Part shown: positions 21,607 to 31,989 of the stretch, one piece after another
Position numbering within the stretch: the stretch's first letter is position 1
How the letters are laid out: each line of letters begins with the position of its first letter
Assembly: GCA_012861695.1 (NCBI GenBank)
Contig: JAAOOA010001131.1
Span: 94,621 to 158,620 of the forward strand
Length of the DNA stretch: 64,000 bases
Direction of reading: 5' to 3'
DNA from: Trematomus loennbergii
Lineage: Eukaryota > Chordata > Actinopteri > Perciformes > Nototheniidae
The notes under the pieces: model-generated
Told to the model about the DNA's origin: nothing
The model's input: the letters and a program-made list of their open reading frames with translations, nothing else
Database searches by the model: none
Position numbers and translations under genes: made by a program

Positions 21607-22038
21607 ATGGAAAGGGGGACAACTGGTACCACTGGAGCCAGTGTGCGGTCGGGAAAAACACCTGCGAGGACCCTAGACGACATCAGGACAGAGTTGGCCC
21701 TCGTCGCGAGGACCCTAGACGACATCAGGAGAGATCTGGCCCTCGTCAAGGCAGTCGACCCAGGAGGCGCCATCAGCAGAAAGGAGGAGGAGGATCAGGA
21801 CATCTCTCCAGCAGTCGACCCGGAAGCCGCCATCAGCGGGCCGGAGGGGCCGGAGGAGGAGTATCAGGACATCTCTCCAACATCGACCCGGAGGCCGCCA
21901 TCAGCGGGCCGGGGGAAGACAATCAGGCCACATCTCTCTAGCAAGCACCCCAGAAGCCGCCGTCAGCGGGCTGGGGGGACGAAGACATGGCAAACCAAGA
22001 CGGCACAGGGAACTCCATTTCCCGCTGAAACAGGTTGA
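21607..22038 (+). CDS. ERV repeat-rich 144-codon frame
   Basis: The frame has a doubled heptad-like segment (TLDDIRTELALVA, TLDDIRRDLALVK) followed by about four copies of a VDPEAAISGPE-like unit made by 50-60-bp DNA repeats. The second half is acidic, then basic. The doubled segment could form a coiled coil. It is not a recognised retroviral protein and could be a rebuilt piece of env. A splice acceptor (TTTTTTTATTCTACAG) lies further downstream before the membrane tail in the same frame register. Confidence 0.35.
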   Translation: MERGTTGTTGASVRSGKTPARTLDDIRTELALVARTLDDIRRDLALVKAVDPGGAISRKEEEDQDISPAVDPEAAISGPEGPEEEYQDISPTSTRRPPSAGRGKTIRPHLSSKHPRSRRQRAGGTKTWQTKTAQGTPFPAETG

Positions 22039-22173
22039 TATAGCCGGTGTGGAACTTTGTCTGAACAATCCATTTTTTTGAGGAACTTTCAACTTTATTT
22101 TTATATCCCATAATGTAAGGGATTTGTATTTTTTTATTCTACAGAACTATGTGTTACCAAAAGAGGGAAAAGT

Positions 22174-22293
22174 ATGATAATGTCTTTTCTAATTTCTGTG
22201 GCTACTTTCATTGCCATTTTAGTGACATGTGGTTGTTGTTGTGTGCCTTGTATCTGCTCATTGTGTGTTAAGACTCATCAGTTCCACCATTGA
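22174..22293 (+). pseudogene. ERV env-type membrane tail (fragment)
   Basis: A 39-codon frame encodes a hydrophobic span (MSFLISVATFIAILV) followed by a Cys-rich CGCCCVPC stretch and a short tail. This arrangement is what the end of a retroviral transmembrane envelope subunit looks like. The rest of env is not present in a recognisable form, so no working envelope is encoded here. Confidence 0.6.
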
Positions 22294-22531
22294 GGGAAGA
22301 GTAAAGATGACTCAGCTGACAAGGACTGTGCTTTTTAGACATATTTTATTCTCCCTCCACTGTCATAATAAGTTGTTGTTGTGGACTGTTCCTAAGGTTT
22401 AAAGTGCTCTATATCCCAACTTCTGATGGGTTTATATGAATGTTGGGACAGACACAGTAAGAAGAAAATTGACAGTGGTAATGTTTCAAATGCTATATGT
22501 TGATCTCGTGAGGTGAGATCAAAAGAGGGAT

Positions 22532-23411
22532 TGAAGGAAAGAGATATGATTCTACATTGTATTTTAGTGAACATGTATTAGTTGAACTGGTTTATGTAAT
22601 CACAACGGTTTATGGGTAATCATATATATATAGGAATGTTGTTCTCACTTTCAAACTCACTGACTCAGAGATTCTGTGTTTCATACACCAACCTGGCCTG
22701 GGCTCATTCCTAAGAGCCAGATGCGGTCACTAAGTCGTTAAAGACATCGTAAAATAAGGGGAGAAGAGTTTAAAGGTCGGAAGGAGGGAAGTTTAGGTGA
22801 AAATATCCCCTGGGAAAGGAATGTAGAGGTAAGATAAGGTAAATATAAACATTGACTTTTGACCTGGTGTGGTTGGGGATATCAGTCTGTTCGAAACTCT
22901 GATTGACCTCGGCCAGAAGCGAATCCAGCCAATCAGGGCACTTGGAGGAGGTGGTCAGTTTAAACAGCCCCTCCCCAGGGGCTCTGCTGATTCGCTTGGG
23001 AGAAAATGGGAAGGAAAGAGTTGAGCAATCTCCGCCCCAAAAGTAGGTAGAAATACTGATGTTTTGGAGTGGAATGTTGCTTTTTGGGTTAGGTGAGTGG
23101 TTGACTCCGTTAAACTGTGTCCGCATCGCATCATTGACAGAAGGCACTCTCTTCTTGTTTGATGAGTGGTTGGTCCTGACATCTTTAGCCGCATCGCATC
23201 ACGATCCTAAAAAGCCCGGAGTACTCGAGTACTCTGTATAACTTGTATATGTGTTTGATTTCCTACCAGTAAACTCAGATAATTTGTTATAATTTTGATT
23301 CCGGTGTTTTCAATTCCTTTCTTATTTTAATAGAGATTTCAGCCTCATCCAACGAACGGCGCGGAGAGAGGGGGGCTATTCAGCCACCAGAAAAGTGTTC
23401 TACTCCCAACA
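22532..23411 (+). repeat. 3' LTR of the ERV
   Basis: It is near-identical to the 5' LTR. Differences seen by eye are small indels (for example a 3-bp insertion in the CATCCAACGAACGG stretch). The purine tract AAAAGAGGGA precedes it. Confidence 0.88.
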
Positions 23412-23458
23412 GGCCCCATGCAGCTTGCATGATCGGCCTGTAGGGAGGGACGGCCCTG

Positions 23459-23560
23459 GCCCCCTGCACCCGAAAGACCTCAGTCTCCTCAGCAGAAAGA
23501 GTCGGCTCTGTCCCTTCTTGCAAAGAGCAGCAGAATTATCAGTCCAGTCCAGTTTATTGT
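23459..23560 (-). mobile_element. LINE reverse transcriptase C-terminal fragment (X1, a)
   Basis: The minus strand reads KKGQSRLFLLRRLRSFG, the LRRLRSF motif found at the C-terminus of fish CR1/Rex-like LINE proteins. Only this piece remains. Confidence 0.6.
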
Positions 23561-23935
23561 TCAGGTAGTTGTTTGCATAAGTAGGCTATATTTTTCGTTT
23601 AGTTTATTTAATAAATTAATTTCAGTGTTTGTTTGTTATGAGTTTTAAATATATTTTGAAAGTGGAGATAGAGAGAGAGAAGCAGCGCTGTCTGCATAGT
23701 TGCAATACCCTAGCTCAAGCATTTATGCAACTTACGCCTATAAATTGTTTATGTAACTTACGTGCCGGTGTGTCCATGGTTTTGAGTCTGTGTGTGTGTT
23801 GAGCGCAGCGCCGTCTGCTTTTTGCAGTACGGTAACTACAGTAGGACTAAGCATACCGGTAGTTTCTGTAGACCTGTCTGCCCGTTTGGTGAGTGCACTG
23901 CGCGCGTGCGCACTTGTGGCATTGTTTGGGATGAC

Positions 23936-24310
23936 CAGTGGCGGTTCTAGACCAATTTGACTGGGGGGCCATGGGCCAGTTATTTTCTGAGGGGGCACAA
24001 TAAATGCAGGACGAAAAAGACAAAGACAGTATGAAGTAATTGCACATAAGAAAACAATGCAATACAGTTATTGGTATTTGTTTCAGTACACATATTTATT
24101 TCAGATACTTATAGTTACAGTTTTTACGCTGGGTCCGACTAGAATGACAAATAGTGTTAGTTCCGCCTATTCCGTCAGCCAAGACATCGTTTAATCATAA
24201 ACTTTTTTTTATTTGTTTATTTTTAATTTTCAGGGGGGCCACAGGGGGGTCCAACGTCAGTGTTAGGGGGAAACTGCCCCCCCTGCCTCCCTCCCCTAGA
24301 ACCGCCCCTG
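23936..24310. mobile_element. 375-bp hAT-like MITE (X1)
   Basis: The termini CAGTGGCGGTTCTAG and CTAGAACCGCCCCTG form an inverted repeat. A matching target duplication is not seen, and the right flank is LINE sequence in all three X copies. No coding capacity. Confidence 0.7.
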
Positions 24311-24480
24311 CACCACAGACTGGTAAAACATCTGCAGCAGCCTCGTGCAGACGTTGAAGGACCTGAGCCTCCTCAGGAAGAACAGCTCGCCCCTTCCTGA
24401 AGAGAGCATCAGTCGAAGTCAACTTTATTGTCAATCTTTCAGTTTGTGTGTACAGAGAGATCGAAATACCGTTTCCCACA
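24311..24480 (-). mobile_element. LINE reverse transcriptase C-terminal fragment (X1, b)
   Basis: The minus strand reads ELFFLRRLRSFNVCTRLLQM then FYQSVV, the conserved end of fish LINE RT proteins, followed by a short 3' UTR with ACAATAAAGTTGAC. 5'-truncated, as is usual for LINEs. Confidence 0.7.
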
Positions 24481-24527
24481 ATCCTGAGGAATACAAAATA
24501 CAAATATGTGTACAAATATGTATACAA

Positions 24528-24665
24528 ATATTACATTACATTACATGTTACTTGTTAGACGCTTTTATCCAAAGCGACTTACATACTCAATACTGTGGGC
24601 AATCCCACAGGAGCAATTTGGGGTGAAGTGTCTCAGGGACACAACGACACGCTCGGGCCGGCTCT
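24528..24665 (+). repeat. Common teleost interspersed repeat (X1)
   Basis: GACGCTTTTATCCAAAGCGA followed by GCAATTTGGGGTGAAGTGTC and a CACAACGACACG stretch is a pattern I know as widespread in fish genomes (SINE-like). No gene. Confidence 0.6.
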
Positions 24666-24909
24666 GCAAACAATATTGAATCTGAACGGATACTTTTTTA
24701 AGGAAATCGTTTTTATTTTTTTTATAATTATTGTGAAATGTATTATGTTTTCGTCATTATTACAACAAATACACACTTGCAACTGATAACACTGGCAATG
24801 ATTTTATATTTATTAGACTATTCAAAAAAATCATGCTTCAAAGAAAGTGGGGGAACGGCGATCCCCCGCGTCCAACGACCACTGCTGCCATCCAAAAAGT
24901 GATTTTGAG

Positions 24910-24996
24910 ATGGAATCAGAGGACAGTGACACTGCTATGAGTGAAGAAGAGGCAGAAGAAGATGCCTGTGGACAAGTGGACAAAGAAAACCAATAA
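24910..24996 (+). other. Acidic mini-ORF (X1)
   Basis: From ATG 24910 the frame reads MESEDSDTAMSEEEAEEDAC and ends VDKENQ. In X2 the frame extends upstream (TTTAAIQKGESDFE) and downstream to 41050. The Asp/Glu-rich composition is like an acidic tail of a nuclear or transposon protein. Not recognised; probably a fossil exon. Confidence 0.3.
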
Positions 24997-25215
24997 CAAT
25001 CCATCCCTCATATACTTATGTTCATATAATAACTTGTTTTATATTTTGTTTTTGTCATTGTTAATGTGTAAAGTCAACATGTATATTTTCTACTTTCTTG
25101 TTTATTTCCAGTCTTTTTTAATTGTTATTGTACAATGCCATGTCTTTTATGCTGCTGCAACACAACAATGTCCCAAATTGAGATCAATAAAGTGCTATCT
25201 TATCTTATCTCTTAT
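24997..25215 (+). mobile_element. LINE 3' tail (X1)
   Basis: A/T-rich 3' UTR ending GAGATCAATAAAGTGCTATC then TTATCTTATCTCTTATCT. The AATAAA plus short tandem tail is typical of fish LINE 3' ends on the plus strand. Confidence 0.6.
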
Positions 25216-25294
25216 CTGAACCCAATGGCCGCCCAGTCAGTGATTATGTGGACATCGAGCCCCAACCAAATAAACACACCAAGCCCCGTGACAG
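25216..25294 (+). other. Putative exon with donor, unknown gene
   Basis: The stretch ends CCCCGTGACAG followed by GTATCG. One frame reads PVSDYVDIEPQPNKHTKPRD, another MAAQSVIMWTSSPNQ. The second joins in frame to ITEDVISA of the next exon. Which frame is used cannot be told. Repeats in X2, X3 and the stub. Confidence 0.25.
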
Positions 25295-25349
25295 GTATCG
25301 CTGGCTGAAAAATATTTGATCAGTCCCAATACTGATTTCTCTGCTCCAG

Positions 25350-25452
25350 ATATCACAGAGGATGTCATTTCTGCAAAGCTCTAAAGATGCCAAAGCAGGA
25401 GATGCTGAACAGGAGACAGTTTCAGGCAGATCTAGCATCCTCTCTCATCCTG
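25350..25452 (+). other. Unknown exon, full length (copy B)
   Basis: Bounded by acceptor and donor. It has one extra A relative to the stub copy (GCAAAGCTC against GCAAGCTC), which moves the ITEDVISA frame out of register with AKAGDAEQET. The stub at 31077-31178 is open throughout. Confidence 0.35.
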
Positions 25453-26120
25453 GTAACAATGCTTTTCTGCTTTTCTGAAATACAGAAGAGGATTAGGACC
25501 ACATGTGGATTTATCTTTTGGACCTGACCAAAACTGATTTTTTCTTTTGAGTAATAAATCAAAATTCTTACTTAAATCTCAGATCTATGAAAACTAATTC
25601 TGAAGTTTTCATGAAAATAATTAAAATATATTTTAAGAAAAAGTCAGATTTCTGAGATTTTCTTTAAAAAAATTGAAAATCTGAATTTCTTTTGTAAAAC
25701 ATTTTTTTTTAATCAGAAATCTGACTTTCACTAGTAAAGAACATGTTGAGGTCTGACCAAAGTGATTTTTTCCTAACTTTAATCACAGATTTCTGTAATT
25801 TCATTAAAAAAAAGGAATAAAAAAATATATTTATTCTGAATTCTGAGATTTTCAGAAAAAAAATGTTCTTAAGAAAAAGATTTATTAAAAATATTCTGAA
25901 TTCTGACTTGTTTCTCATATTCTGGCTAAAATCTTGAAACATAAAAACAAATATCACTTTAGTTCAGATCTCACATTTCTCCACATGTTCCTAACCCTCT
26001 TCCATAGACGTTTCGTCCTCTCCATTCTTTGGTGTAAATAAATGCACTTGTGTTCACTTTCCCCCCCGACTCTCTCAATGTTATTTGTTGTCGTGTGTTA
26101 CTGTCTCCTTTTTGTCCTAG

Positions 26121-26239
26121 AGCTTATTGGGGACGTAGCAGTAAAACAAGAACTACATGTATTAAAAATTCAACTCAACTTAGTGCTGCTTCACTGGAGA
26201 GGAGAGATCATTCATTTTAAGATTACAAACAAAGACTGA
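26121..26239 (+). other. Putative terminal exon of unknown gene (copy B)
   Basis: Same as 671-786 but with the full VAVKQELHV stretch; ends ITNKD and TGA. The acceptor is intact. Confidence 0.35.
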
Positions 26240-26857
26240 GATTTTCACTTGTGTCCTCTTAGCTCTTTTATTAACAAGAAAAACTCCAACATTTTATTTT
26301 GTACAGACATGTAAATGTGGCACTCATCTCACATCTTGAACATAGAAACACAATTTATTACAAACTCAACCTGTTAGCTTTTCTTTGAATGTGTTTTATT
26401 TCCTTCTTCAAACTTTCATTGATGCATTCAACACATTGAGACTTAGTCAAAAATAAAAGACATTTAGAATAAAATATCTACAATGAAAGAAGCTCTGGTG
26501 CTTTCTCTCTCTCATGCTTTACAAGAGAAACAACAACATACAAATACATCAATATCGATATTCAACAATATTTAGAGCAAAGTTTACATTTCCATGCAGA
26601 GAAATATGAGTTGAGGTTAACAGAAATCCTCCTGAGCAGTGACAGCCTCCATGGCTAAACAGACACAGGAAGGAGCGCCGCCTAAAGAAACTCCAACATC
26701 TACAGAACAACTCGTGAGAAGATGTTAAAGCACATCCCATAATGTTTGATTGACAGCTGATCTCTGTGCAGTGAAGACATGAACAATCAGCTCTCAGCAA
26801 CAATGATGGACACACAATGAGTTTAAGAAGTAGAAGAGTTCCTCAAATGACTTCAGG

Positions 26858-28494
26858 CTATTTCAGTTTACAAAACTCAGCTGTGGTTCCATAACCATAA
26901 AGCCAAACTCCAGCATGTAGCGGCTGAGTGAATGTGGTCTGGACTCTGTGGAGGAGAGTCATGGTTTCAGAGATGCTGTAGAAGGACAGAACAGCTCTGT
27001 GATCCAGGTACACTCCTACTCTGGAGGACAGAGGACCTGAGACGGGAGTGTTTGATACTGTTGTAACGAAATGAATAACTGTTTTGTTACACTCTAAGGA
27101 CCAAGATTTGTCATTGTCCAAATCCACTTCCACCCCTGCTCTGCTGATATTCTTGTATGCGACTGCTACATCAAACTCTCCCCCTCCACTCCACCTCCCA
27201 GTAACAGCGTCCAGTCAGACTCTCTCTACTCAGGACCTGACATAAAGTGAATCTGTCTGGGTGACTAGAATAAGACTGATGTTGTTCATGTGTTGCTTTT
27301 CTGCTCCCCTCAGATAATAACAGAGTGTGTGCTGTGTTTGGATCCAGAGTGATCTCCTGTGAATATTGTAAGAACCCAGCTCTGGTGGTGGGCTCTGCTG
27401 CTGACAGTAAAACATCCACTTCAGTCGGTGAGACGTTTGTCCATTCCTCTCTCAGGACGTCCTGTAGTTTGTCTCTGACTGCTGACAGGGCCGCCGTCAC
27501 GTCCTCAAAGTAGCTCAGAGGACGGATGTTGATGCTGGATGAGTGTGTAGGTTCACTGAGGGCTGACAGTGAGGGGTAGCTGTGCAGAAACTGGTTGTGA
27601 TCCTCTGTGTGAGACAGCAGCTTCAGCTCAGCGTCTCTCCTCTTCAGCTCAGCCATCTCCTGCTCCAGCTTCTCCTGAAGCTCTTTGACTCGACTCACTT
27701 CACTCTTCTGCTGGGATCTGACCTGCTGCTTCACATCAGAGCTTCTTTTCTCCATGAGACGGATCAGCTCAGTGAACATCTTCTCACTGTCCTCCACTGC
27801 TTTATCAGCAGAGCCATTGACGGCCTCCACCTCCTGCTGAAGCAGCTTCACCTCCTTCTCTCTGTCCTGGATTCTCTGCTGGATGTTTAGTCGACTCCCC
27901 TCCAGCTCTCTCTGCCTCTCAGTCCTCTCTGCAGCAGCTGACACTGTGTCGTGGCCTTTGTGTTCGTCCACAGAGCAGAGATAACAGATACACTGCTGAT
28001 CAGTGCGGCAGAACATCTTCATCACCTCGTCGTGACGAGAGCAGATGTTCTCCTGGAGCTTCTTGGAGGGCTCCACCAGCTTGTGTTTTTTAAGACTATA
28101 TCATAATGAGGCTGGAGGTGTTTGTCACAATAAGAGGCCAGACACACGAGGCAGGACTTACAGGCTCTCAGTTTTCTCCCAGTGCAGACATCACAGGCCA
28201 CATCTTCAGCTCCAGCATAGCAGTGATCAGCAGGAGCAGCTTGGAGTCCAGTCTTCTTCAGCTCCTCCACTAAAGCTGCTAACATGGTGTTTTTCAGCAG
28301 GACAGGCCTCGGTGTGAAGCTCTGCCTACACTGAGGGCAGCTGTGGATCTTCTTCTCATCCTCTCCATCCCAGAAGCCTTTAATACACTTCATGCAGTAG
28401 CTGTGTCCACAGGTAGCACCGGATCCTTCAGTAGATCCAGACAGATCGAACAAGAGAAGGTTTCCCGGTCCAGCTGAACTCCTTTCTGCGCCAT
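26858..28494 (-). pseudogene. TRIM-family E3 ligase, copy B (frameshifted)
   Basis: It starts at ATG 28494. A 4-bp loss near 28413 ([10 protein letters not shown] region) breaks the RING; the frame resumes with [10 protein letters not shown] second break near 28100 separates B-box1 from B-box2. From 28076 a 301-codon frame covers B-box2, the whole coiled coil and the PRY part to CYWEVEWRG. SPRY then shifts near 27170 and resumes as [12 protein letters not shown] to the end (TTAEFCKLK, stop 26858). It is the copy with the longest open B-box/coiled-coil/PRY frame. Confidence 0.85.
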
Positions 28495-28524
28495 TTCACC
28501 TCTCAGTGGCAGCGAGTGTCTGAG

Positions 28525-28534
28525 TTTCACTTCC
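28525..28534 (-). promoter_or_regulatory. EICE-like motif upstream of TRIM B
   Basis: GGAAGTGAAA on the minus strand, 31 bp before the ATG, as in copies A, C and D. Confidence 0.45.
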
Positions 28535-28897
28535 TGAAACCTGAAACTATGTGAGCTGTGATCTGAACAGCATGGTGTGTGCAGTGAATGTGGCCTATCA
28601 GCTCTTGTTCTTTACCCACATGTTGGTTACACCCATCCTCCTCAGTGTGGATCTAAAGGGGAGGAGCCAGGAAATACAGAGTGGAGCTGGCTGTGTCTGA
28701 GAGCAGGAAGAAGAGGGAGGGCTTATCAAACTCTGACTCATTCCAGCAGGAGGAGCAGCGCTGACACTCTGAACTGTTTCCTCATTCACAAACGGAGCCT
28801 CGCTTACAACCTGCTCTACATTTGAAAACAGTCTTCAGCTGTAAAATATTTGTTTTAAATTCAGGCTTTTGTAGCACACAGCTCCACACTCATGGTG

Positions 28898-29569
28898 CAG
28901 TGGTGAAAGAAGTACTCAGATATTCTACTAAAGTAAAGTAGAAATACTACAGGGTAAAATACTGTGTAACAAGTAAAAGTACAAAAGCATTGGTATCAAA
29001 ATATACTTTAAGTACCAAAAGTACTCCTTATGCATAATGGCCCTTTTCAGAATCGTATATATATATATATGAGTTACTATAATGATTATTGATGTGTTTT
29101 TATCACAGTTAGTAAATGTAGAGCTAATTTGAGCAACTGTATGTCCTGCTGCTGGATATCTTATCCTATAAATATCTGTCAAAGTGTATTTAATAACTGA
29201 TTTATATTTTGAATGATCTACTAATCTATATCTAACTAGTAACTAAAAGCTGTCGAGTAGAAGTAAAAGCAGCATAAACTGAGACATATTGGCATCAAAA
29301 AATAGTTAAAGTACCAAAAGTAAAAGTACTTACTGCGCCCAATGTCCCATTTTAGAATCTTATATTGAATTACTGGATTCTTTCATTTTGTTTACGTTAA
29401 TGTGTTCATCACAGCTGTTAAAAGTGGAGCAAGGTTTACTTTTATACTGCTGCTGGATATCTTATAATAATAATAATAATATATATCACTGTTTATTCAT
29501 ATTTTGTTTAATCTAATCATTTGTATTTGTAAAGTAACTAGTAACTCATTTTGTCAAATAAATGCAATG
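28898..29569. mobile_element. hAT-type MITE of block Y (copy B)
   Basis: Same element as at 4527-5202, with a longer TATATATATA run near 29060. Confidence 0.7.
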
Positions 29570-29751
29570 CTTTCTGCGGTCATGACTACTTCACTTTGAC
29601 TGTGGTCTTTTTCAGCTCTTTAATGAATAAGAAAACCCCCTGCAGTCGTATATTTTCCAGACCTGAGGTGGTTTACAAATATCTCCTGAAAATGAATTCA
29701 CAAGGCAGTAAAAACTGAAAATCCATGCTTTTTCCTCATGACTTCTTTCAG

Positions 29752-29947
29752 TCAGGTAACACAGTATCTGGGATGCATTGTCTTCAAACTGTTAACTCTG
29801 TATGTAAGGACTCCACGGTGCAGACCCATGGAGAGAAATCAAGTGTAGTGATTGTCTCTGGTGCTCCAATGTATAGTAAATGCTCTTCAGCCCCACCCTT
29901 GGAACAAACTCCCAGCAGCTTCACATCTGATAATCACCACCGGACAG
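29752..29947 (+). other. Putative 65-codon exon of unknown gene (copy B)
   Basis: Same splice sites, length and frame as 5385-5580. Confidence 0.35.
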
Positions 29948-30767
29948 GTCAGGAATTATATTCTATTCTATTTTATTTGTAGTGTATGAGTTTGAGATTG
30001 TGCACTATATACTCAACATGTTAGGTACAAACCATTTACGGTTAAACAGAAAAGGTTCAAATCCCCTGTTACCTGTAAGAAAACTAAAGCTCAGAATTGT
30101 TAAACAGAGGATTGGCATTCATATCATCTGACACCATATCTGTCTGCATGCCATATCCCGCATTAACCACAGAGTAGCAGCGTTGCCTCTTAACCCATTC
30201 ATATACCACCCTTTATGTATACAGTCTATGATTCCAGCAAATTAAACTAAAAGCATTAGATTCCTCACTAAACTGTGTTCCTCAGATCAGGGGAATGTTT
30301 TATGAGTGGCATTAAACTGCAGTCTGATCTCATGTGAACTTCAGGCATGTGGTTTGGGTTGAGGTGAGGTTTCCGCAGCCAACTTGGGGCCCCAAGCGAC
30401 ATTGTGAGATGAGGCCCCCCCACCCCACCGACAGGAGTGAAACATTTTTTTGGAAACAAAGTACTTTGCAAATATAATTCCTGTTTATTATTATTATCAA
30501 CACAGTTACTTTTTTATCAGTGAGGTAAATGGTAAATGTGCATGTATGTCGTTCAGTATGCGTTTACAGGTGAATACGTCTGCATTTCCTGCCAAATACT
30601 AGCCTCAAAAGATTAAAATATAATTAATGCAAATAAACTACTTCTACTAATAATAATAATCATAATCAATTCAATAATATAAATACTATATTATTTTATT
30701 ATAATATAGTTGTAATATAGTCAAGACAAAACATGCTTATTACATGCTCAAAACTGATATTTCTTAA

Positions 30768-30813
30768 CTGTTAAGCCCGAGAGACCCCTGGTACCGGTGC
30801 ACTGCCGCAACAT
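30768..30813 (+). mobile_element. piggyBac terminal fragment at a block breakpoint
   Basis: TTAA (30764-30767) is followed by CTGTTAAGCCCGAGAGACCC, close to the terminus of the piggyBac at 35311. It marks the junction between copy B and a stub of LINE tail plus block Y. Confidence 0.5.
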
Positions 30814-31590
30814 CTTTCTACTTCTTTGTTTATTTCCAGTCTTTTTTATCGTTATTGTACAATGCCATGTCTTTTATGCTGCTGCAACACAACAATGTCC
30901 CAAATTGAGATCAATAAAGTACTATCTTATCTTATCTCTTATCTGAACCCAATGGCCGCCCAGTCAGTGATTATGTGGACATGGAGCCCCAACCAAATAA
31001 ACACACAAGCCCCGTGACAGGTATCGCTGGCTGAAAAAATATTTGATCAGTCCCAATACTGATTTCTCTGCTCCAGATATCACAGAGGATGTCATTTCTG
31101 CAAGCTCTAAAGATGCCAAAGCAGGAGATGCTGAACAGGAGACAGTTTCAGGCAGATCTAGCATCCTCTCTCATCCTGGTAACAATGCTTTTCTGAAATA
31201 CAGAAGAGGATTAGGACCACATGTGGATTTATCTTTTGGACTGACCAAAACTGATTTTTTCTTTTGAGTATAAATCAAAAATTCTTACTTAAATCCAGAT
31301 CTATGAAAACTAATTCTGAAGGTTTTCATGAAAATAAATAAAATATATTTTAAGAAAAGTCAGATTTCTGAGATTTTCTTTAAAAAAAATTGAAAATCTG
31401 AATTTATTTTGTAAAAGAATATTTTTTTTAACAGAATTCTGACTTTCACTAGTAAAGAACATGTTGAGGTCTGACCAAAGTGATTTTTTTCTAACTTTAA
31501 TCTCAGATTTCTGTAATTCATTAAAAAAAGGAATACAAAAATATATTTATTCTGAATTCTGAGATTTTCAGAAAAAAAAAGTTCTTAACA
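30814..31590 (+). repeat. Stub of block X end plus block Y start
   Basis: It contains the LINE 3' tail, the donor exon near 30955-31018, the unknown exon at 31077-31178 and about 400 bp of the AT-rich intron, then stops. The exon here is fully open (ITEDVISASSKDAKAGDAEQ). Confidence 0.8.
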
Positions 31591-31989
31591 AAATAACACA
31601 AAAAACAGAATTTCTTTGACTTTAAAAAGTGTTTAATATTTTAATGCTGCATCTAGATTCATCACCTTTACTTTAAACATTACAACTGTGCACTTTGACT
31701 ACTGACGGTAACCTCATTAGCATCATAATTGATGCTAACTGTGATCAAGTGTTTGTTTACTGTTTTCGTTTTCTCTGTGAACGGTCTGAAGCCAAAGATT
31801 TCTTCTATTATTGTCCTTTTTTTATAATTGGAAGTAAAGAAACTCGTAATTCTGGAGCTTTTTTGTTGTTTAAAGTGCAACACAGCAGCTTGACGAAAGT
31901 ATATTTTTCCACTCAGCGCCGATTTGTTGTTTTCACCTGTAAAAGCAACCCTGTCTCCTAGAAATTACGTTCCCACAAAACTAAACTGC
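31591..31989. other. Non-genic single-copy stretch
   Basis: A/T-rich DNA between the block stub and the satellite array. Short frames exist (for example 31695-31961) but have no recognisable domain. No gene supported. Confidence 0.4.

Larger units (their letters stand above)
18065..23411 (+). mobile_element. Young endogenous retrovirus, coding-deficient
   Basis: Two LTRs of 878 and 880 bp (TG...CA) flank a 3.6-kb interior. The 4-bp duplication GGCC lies at 18061-18064 and 23412-23415, and the empty site is intact in X2 (near 37810) and X3. A PBS-like TGGTGACCCGACG follows LTR1 and a purine tract precedes LTR2. The interior has a repeated leader, a short gag-position frame, a T/A-rich block, one 144-codon frame and a retroviral env-type membrane tail. 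No pol frame is visible. By eye the LTRs differ mainly by short indels, so integration was recent. It would need proteins from a helper element. Confidence 0.88.
17742..23458 (-). mobile_element. 5' end of a ZMYM1/TTF-like hAT (X1), split by the ERV
   Basis: The minus strand begins CAGGGCCGTCCCTCCCTACA (terminus near 23458) and continues, after removal of the ERV, to the frame MSVKRQFQSGASKREKK near 17880-17830. That SGA.KR.KK start is typical of TTF-finger hAT proteins related to ZMYM1. The rest of the transposase is missing, so this is a truncated end. Copies X2 and X3 are the same. Confidence 0.6.
17638..25349. repeat. Segmental duplication block X, copy 1
   Basis: The block is shared with 35258-41370 and 61715-64000. 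In order it holds a ZMYM1-like hAT 5' end, a LINE fragment, a 375-bp MITE, a second LINE fragment, a common fish repeat, an acidic mini-ORF and a LINE tail. Copy 1 is split by an endogenous retrovirus. Confidence 0.88.
25350..30767. repeat. Segmental duplication block Y, copy B
   Basis: Full copy of the unit with TRIM B, MITE and both exon candidates. It begins with the exon at 25350-25452 (acceptor CTGCTCCAG, donor GTAACA) and ends where a piggyBac end replaces the sequence. Confidence 0.9.

Noticed and set aside
24941..25219. 92-codon frame MKKRQKKMPVDKW in X1, X2 and X3
   Set aside because: It overlaps the acidic mini-ORF in another frame and then runs through the LINE 3' tail; composition is that of A/T-rich UTR.
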